Part shown: one piece after another, positions 22,431-25,369 of the stretch | Numbering within the stretch: the stretch's first letter is position 1 | How the letters are laid out: every line of letters starts with the position of its first letter | Source: CAG-611 sp964487215 | Lineage (GTDB): Bacteria; Bacillota_I; Bacilli_A; RF39; UBA660 | Assembly: GCA_964487215.1 (NCBI GenBank) | Contig: CAZAPU010000008.1 | Span: 1-25,369 of the forward strand | DNA length: 25,369 nt | Direction of reading: 5' to 3' | Program-made: the position numbers and the translations under genes | The notes under the pieces: generated by a model | Told to the model about the DNA's origin: nothing | Database searches by the model: none | What the model saw: only the letters and a program-made list of their open reading frames with translations

Positions 22431-22652
22431 TTAGTTTAAAATATTAAATACTTTTGACACAGTATCTAAACTATCCATCATTTTTTTCATTCTATCCTCA
22501 GTTGTAATTTTATAAGTCTTTTTCATTTCAGTTTCAAATAATTTATAGTTATTTTCATTTCTATTTAAATATTTATACCAATGTGATCTTTCTCTTAAAT
22601 ATCTTATATTATTTGGAGTGTTCTTTATTTTATATTGTAATGTTAGTTCCAT
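22431..22652 (-). CDS. ylbE: YlbE-like protein
   Basis: 73 aa. The pattern KNTPNNIRYLRERSHWYKYL, then NRNENNYKLFETEMKKTY and KMMDSLDTVSKVFNIL matches the YlbE-like family of spore formers (in B. subtilis: EHPDLQQFIRMQPYWYRKL...). Its ATG overlaps the stop of ylbD in TAATG, so the two are translationally coupled, the same order as in B. subtilis. Function unknown; linked to the spore coat by its neighbour. Confidence 0.8.
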   Translation of the reverse strand: MELTLQYKIKNTPNNIRYLRERSHWYKYLNRNENNYKLFETEMKKTYKITTEDRMKKMMDSLDTVSKVFNILN

Positions 22653-23005
22653 TAATCATCAAAATACTTATACATTGGTCTAGGCTCATATGTTTCTTTT
22701 TTTTCTTCTCTTGTATCTGTTGCTTTATTAGCAATAAATTCTTGAACATATCCAATACCTTTTTGTAATGAACCAATACCTTTTTGTAACTCATTTGTAT
22801 CTATATTTTTTAACATTCCAAATATATCTTTAAACGAAAAAGCACCATTAGTTGTAATTCCTAAATATTTATTCCATACATCATGAACTGGTCCATATAA
22901 ATCATATAATTCATAAAACTTTTGCCAAGTCATATCACCACTTCTTACAAAATTAGTAAGAGATGGATTAGTTTTAACAAATGATTTAAAATTTTCTAAA
23001 GACAT
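22652..23005 (-). CDS. ylbD: YlbD-like putative spore coat protein
   Basis: 117 aa. N-terminal FKSFVKTNPSLTNFVRSGDMTWQKFYE with YELYDLYGPVHDVWNKY is the YlbD coat family signature; the middle KNIDTNELQKGIGSLQKGIGYVQEFI is the conserved helix pair with a near-repeat (LQKGIGSLQKGIG), and the tail is Glu/Lys/Tyr-rich. The family is annotated as a coat component in Bacillus. GGTGAT three bases before the ATG, lying in the arm of a hairpin; a SigK-like promoter overlaps that hairpin. Confidence 0.85.
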   Translation of the reverse strand: MSLENFKSFVKTNPSLTNFVRSGDMTWQKFYELYDLYGPVHDVWNKYLGITTNGAFSFKDIFGMLKNIDTNELQKGIGSLQKGIGYVQEFIANKATDTREEKKETYEPRPMYKYFDD

Positions 23006-23011
23006 AAAATC

Positions 23012-23040
23012 ACCTACTAAATTATATGTATTTAGTAGGT
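23012..23040 (-). promoter_or_regulatory. Hairpin that would mask the ylbD Shine-Dalgarno
   Basis: Perfect 11-bp inverted repeat ACCTACTAAAT / ATTTAGTAGGT, loop of seven. On the minus-strand RNA the second arm ends in AGGT of the ylbD Shine-Dalgarno. No T run follows, so it does not look like a terminator. Confidence 0.6.
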
Positions 23041-23046
23041 AATTGT
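23020..23046 (-). promoter_or_regulatory. ylbD promoter, SigK-like and/or -10 TATAAT with compact leader
   Basis: On the minus strand AC (23045-23046), 16 bases, CATATAATT (23020-23028), one mismatch from CATANNNTA. The same bases hold TATAAT (23021-23026), six bases before GGTGAT. RNA started here would lack the first hairpin arm. Confidence 0.5.
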
Positions 23047-23064
23047 TACAATTTTATTTTTAAT

Positions 23065-23577
23065 CTAAATTGTTTTTTCTAAGTAATCTTCACCTTTTTG
23101 AATTTCAGTTTTTGATAAATTATCAAATTCTTGTTGTCTCAATACCTCATAAACTGCAACAGCTACAGAATTTGATACATTTAAACATCTTACATTTTCA
23201 CTCATTGGTATTCTAGTGCAATTATCTAAGTTATTTTTTAATATCTCTTTGGGTATACCTGTTGATTCTTTTCCAAAAATCAAGTATATGTTTTCATTCT
23301 TATTACTATAATCAAATGAAGTATGTGGTTTTTTACCATATCTTGTGAAATAATAATAAGTACCTGTATTTTTACTTAAAAAATCTTCATAATCATCATA
23401 TATATAATATGTTAACTTATCTATATAATTTACACCACTTCTTTTTAATAGTTTTTCACTAAATAAAAATCCAAATGGTTGTATTAAATGTAAAGTTGCA
23501 TTAGTTGCAACACAAGTTCGCATAATGTTACCTGTATTTTCTGGTATCTCTGGTTCGTATAATACTACATTAATCAT
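23065..23577 (-). CDS. trmL: tRNA (cytidine(34)-2'-O)-methyltransferase
   Basis: 170 aa, normal. SPOUT family methyltransferase that 2'-O-methylates the wobble base of tRNA-Leu. Motifs: VVLYEPEIPENTGNIMRTC at the start, LIFGKESTGIPKEIL (motif 2, knotted SAM-binding loop) and RIPMSENVRCLNVSNSVAVAVYE (motif 3). Its ATG overlaps the 3' end of the upstream thioredoxin-like gene by eight bases. Stop is TAG. Confidence 0.96.
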   Translation of the reverse strand: MINVVLYEPEIPENTGNIMRTCVATNATLHLIQPFGFLFSEKLLKRSGVNYIDKLTYYIYDDYEDFLSKNTGTYYYFTRYGKKPHTSFDYSNKNENIYLIFGKESTGIPKEILKNNLDNCTRIPMSENVRCLNVSNSVAVAVYEVLRQQEFDNLSKTEIQKGEDYLEKTI

Positions 23578-24088
23578 TTAATATATCATATCCTTCTAGA
23601 AAGTTTTTAACAGAAGTAATTGATATATTACCTTGTTTATTCGGACTTAATAAATCAATTATTCTTCCTTCACTAAATATTAGTAATGATGGATATTCAT
23701 TCAATTTTTTTATTAAATCATTATGCTTATATTTATTATATATTTTATCTAATATACCTTCTTCTGCTTTATGATCTCCAATATTAAAATATACTATTTC
23801 TTCACTAAGATTATTTTCTATAATAAATTTCTTTAATTTTGATTCAAATTTTCTACAAACTGATTCACGAGTTGTACACATATATAATACTTGAAAGTTT
23901 CTTTCCTTTAAAAAACTATCTAAATTATCATATTTAACTTCTGGTATTACTTCTATTATTATTGGTTCACCTAGTTTTATATCTTTATATTGTTTTAACC
24001 ATGCAAATAAATATAAAGTAATTGTTAAAGTTAAAATTATCATTCCAGTTAAAATAAAATAATTCTTTATATTTTTATTTTTCAACAT
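23570..24088 (-). CDS. Membrane-anchored thioredoxin-like protein
   Basis: 172 aa. One membrane helix (about residues 11-31) after a Lys/Asn-rich cytoplasmic start, then an extracytoplasmic domain: VLYMCTTRESVCRKFE (strand and helix of a thioredoxin fold, but Cys-x6-Cys instead of CxxC), IVYFNIGD and EYPSLLIFSEGRIIDLLS with the expected cis-Pro. So it looks like a thioredoxin fold with an altered active site, perhaps a structural or very different redox protein. ATG at 24088 has GAGGTGAG upstream; a GTG two codons earlier is part of that site. Upstream of trmL and coupled to it. Confidence 0.7.
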   Translation of the reverse strand: MLKNKNIKNYFILTGMIILTLTITLYLFAWLKQYKDIKLGEPIIIEVIPEVKYDNLDSFLKERNFQVLYMCTTRESVCRKFESKLKKFIIENNLSEEIVYFNIGDHKAEEGILDKIYNKYKHNDLIKKLNEYPSLLIFSEGRIIDLLSPNKQGNISITSVKNFLEGYDILND

Positions 24089-24150
24089 ACTCACCTCATA
24101 TAATATTATGATAACATATTTAACAAATATAATAAATAGTCAAAAGAAAA

Positions 24151-24171
24151 GAAAAATAAATTTTATTTTTC
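24151..24171 (-). terminator. Possible weak terminator after thrS
   Basis: AT-only inverted repeat around GAAAAATAA / TTATTTTTC with T-rich sequence on the minus strand; the thrS stop lies inside. Weak stem. Confidence 0.35.
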
Positions 24172-25369
24172 TCTATTTTTTATTACAAACTTTATCATAT
24201 TGATAAAATCTTCTACTGGAAGTTCTATTTGTTCTTCAGTTCCATATTTTCGATAAGTAACTGTATTGTTTTCTTTTTCTTTATCACCAATTACAACTGC
24301 AAAAGGTATTTTTTTAGTAACTGATTCTCTCATACGATAACCGAGTTTTTCATCTCTATCATCTATTTCTACTCTAATATCTTCATCAGAAAGTAATTTT
24401 TTTATTGATTGGGCATATTCTAAATGATGTTCATTCGATACAGGAATAAGATTTACTTGAACTGGTGCTAACCATGTTGGAAATGCTCCAGCATAATGTT
24501 CTATTAAAATACCAATAAATCTTTCAATTGAACCAAATATTACTCTATGTAACATAACTGGTCTTTTCTTTGTTCCATCTGAATCAATATAAGTTAAATC
24601 AAATCTTTCTGGTAAATTTGCATCTAATTGAATAGTTCCACATTGCCATACTCTACCTNNNNNNNNNNTACCTAATGAATCTTTTATATGAAAATCAAGT
24701 TTTGGTCCATAAAAAGCACCATCACCAGGATTAATTTTGCATGTTCTTCCTGCTGCATTGCAAGCAGTTTCTAAGGCTTTTTCTGATTTATTCCAAGATT
24801 CAATTGTACCAATATATTTTTTTTCTGGTCTTGTAGATAATTCTATTTCATATTCAAGTCCAAATATTCCATAAATACGATCAATAAATTTTATTAATCT
24901 AATTACTTCTTCTTCAATTTGATCTTCTCTCATAAATATATGAGCATCATCTTGAGTAAAAGTCCTAACTCTAAATAATCCATTTAAAGCTCCACTTGCC
25001 TCATGTCTATGTACTTGACCTAACTCTCCACATCTAATAGGTAAATCTTTATAAGAATGAAGATTGTTTTTATAAACAAGCATTCCTCCTGGACAATTCA
25101 TTGGTTTTATAGCAAATTCTTTTTCATCTATTTTTGCCGTATACATATTTTCTCTATAATTTTCCCAATGTCCAGATAACTCCCATAATTCTCTATTCAA
25201 CATAATTGGAGTTTTTATAAAAATATAACCTTCTTTAGTATGTTCTTTATACCAAAAATTCTCTAATTCATTTCTAATTACCATTCCTTTTGGTAAGAAA
25301 AAAGGAAAGCCTGGTCCATATTCGCTTATCATAAATAATTCTAATTCTTTACCAAGTTTTTTATGATCT
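24163..25369 (-). CDS. thrS: Threonyl-tRNA synthetase (5' end outside window)
   Basis: The frame is open to the right edge: DHKKLGKELELF precedes the visible MISEYGPGFPFFLPKG, as in other ThrRS, so the N-terminal editing/TGS part is missing. The class II catalytic core is clear: motif 1 region, motif 2 (GLFRVRTFTQDDAH), zinc ligands (MNCPGGM, HRHEASG) and motif 3 (HRVIFGSIERFIGILIEHYAG), followed by the anticodon-binding domain ending NMIKFVIKNREK. The enzyme charges tRNA-Thr. A 10-N run at 24659-24668 interrupts the KDSLG|GRVWQCG region in frame, but probably adds no real residues (see finding). Confidence 0.97.
   Translation of the reverse strand, partial: DHKKLGKELELFMISEYGPGFPFFLPKGMVIRNELENFWYKEHTKEGYIFIKTPIMLNRELWELSGHWENYRENMYTAKIDEKEFAIKPMNCPGGMLVYKNNLHSYKDLPIRCGELGQVHRHEASGALNGLFRVRTFTQDDAHIFMREDQIEEEVIRLIKFIDRIYGIFGLEYEIELSTRPEKKYIGTIESWNKSEKALETACNAAGRTCKINPGDGAFYGPKLDFHIKDSLGXXXXGRVWQCGTIQLDANLPERFDLTYIDSDGTKKRPVMLHRVIFGSIERFIGILIEHYAGAFPTWLAPVQVNLIPVSNEHHLEYAQSIKKLLSDEDIRVEIDDRDEKLGYRMRESVTKKIPFAVVIGDKEKENNTVTYRKYGTEEQIELPVEDFINMIKFVIKNREK
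24659..24668. other. Assembly gap of 10 N inside thrS
   Basis: Flanked on the minus strand by TTAGGTA and AGGTAGAG; the shared AGGTA suggests the two ends overlap by five bases rather than being separated. Confidence 0.97.

Noticed and set aside
1538..25369. Mycoplasma genetic code with TGA as Trp.
   Set aside because: All long genes stay open with the standard code and the Trp codons checked (for example in trxA) are TGG; cell-wall and sporulation genes also speak against a Mollicute.

Overview
The window is a very AT-rich, gene-dense chromosomal stretch from a low-GC Gram-positive bacterium that can probably form endospores, best placed as an uncultured Bacilli or Clostridia-type gut lineage. 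Visible support: a spoIIGA-sigE pair, gerM, spoIIIAH, gerE and a ylbD-ylbE pair for sporulation; murD and a class B penicillin-binding protein for a cell wall; several Gram-positive housekeeping families (RNase HIII, DUF2624 beside nfo); and Shine-Dalgarno sites of the GGAGG or GGTGAT kind. Tryptophan is TGG, no long gene is broken by TGA, and all 33 visible stop codons are TAA (30) or TAG (3). The sequence is a draft assembly: a 100-N gap lies at 11700-11799 and a 10-N gap at 24659-24668, and both look partly artefactual.

Layout. 1-1477: 5' part of a large exported surface protein that runs off the left edge. 1538-4328: HD-domain hydrolase and uvrC. 4402-7200: yigZ (plus strand), then a degenerate GreA-like factor, a pentapeptide-like protein, trxA and a cvpA-like gene. 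7366-10660: rnhC (plus), holA, sigE and spoIIGA. 10718-11854: two very similar small secreted or anchored proteins of unknown function, the assembly gap flanked by an exact 55-bp repeat, and perhaps a third copy. 11854-13960: murD and a DUF5131 gene. 14064-14827: two unrecognised acidic proteins. 14951-15110: tRNA-Pro and tRNA-Arg. 15161-17776: gerM, gerE, spoIIIAH, efp, rpmG. 17840-19900: class B PBP. 19956-21089: DUF2624 gene and nfo. 21152-22384: three prepilin-like proteins. 22431-23005: ylbE and ylbD. 23065-24088: trmL and an anchored thioredoxin-like protein. 24163-25369: thrS, 5' end outside the window. Only yigZ, rnhC and the DUF2624 gene are on the plus strand.

How it fits together. 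The sporulation genes cover the mother-cell programme: SpoIIGA processes pro-SigE, SpoIIIAH belongs to the channel between mother cell and forespore, GerE is the late mother-cell regulator, and GerM, YlbD and YlbE are envelope or coat factors. Two loci look like shortened versions of the B. subtilis arrangement: murD...spoIIGA-sigE resembles a remnant of the division/cell-wall cluster, and efp-spoIIIAH resembles the efp-spoIIIA locus without spoIIIAA-AG.

Two patterns recur across the window. First, -10-like boxes end 5-7 bases before the Shine-Dalgarno at nine genes, predicting mRNA leaders of about 9-14 nt. Second, intrinsic terminators are fused to the gene ends, with the stop codon in the hairpin loop (or at its edge) in six genes. 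Other points of interest are the GreA homologue without acidic tip residues, the duplicated small proteins with a DxDxDG motif, and a SigK-like promoter inside a hairpin that would mask the ylbD Shine-Dalgarno.
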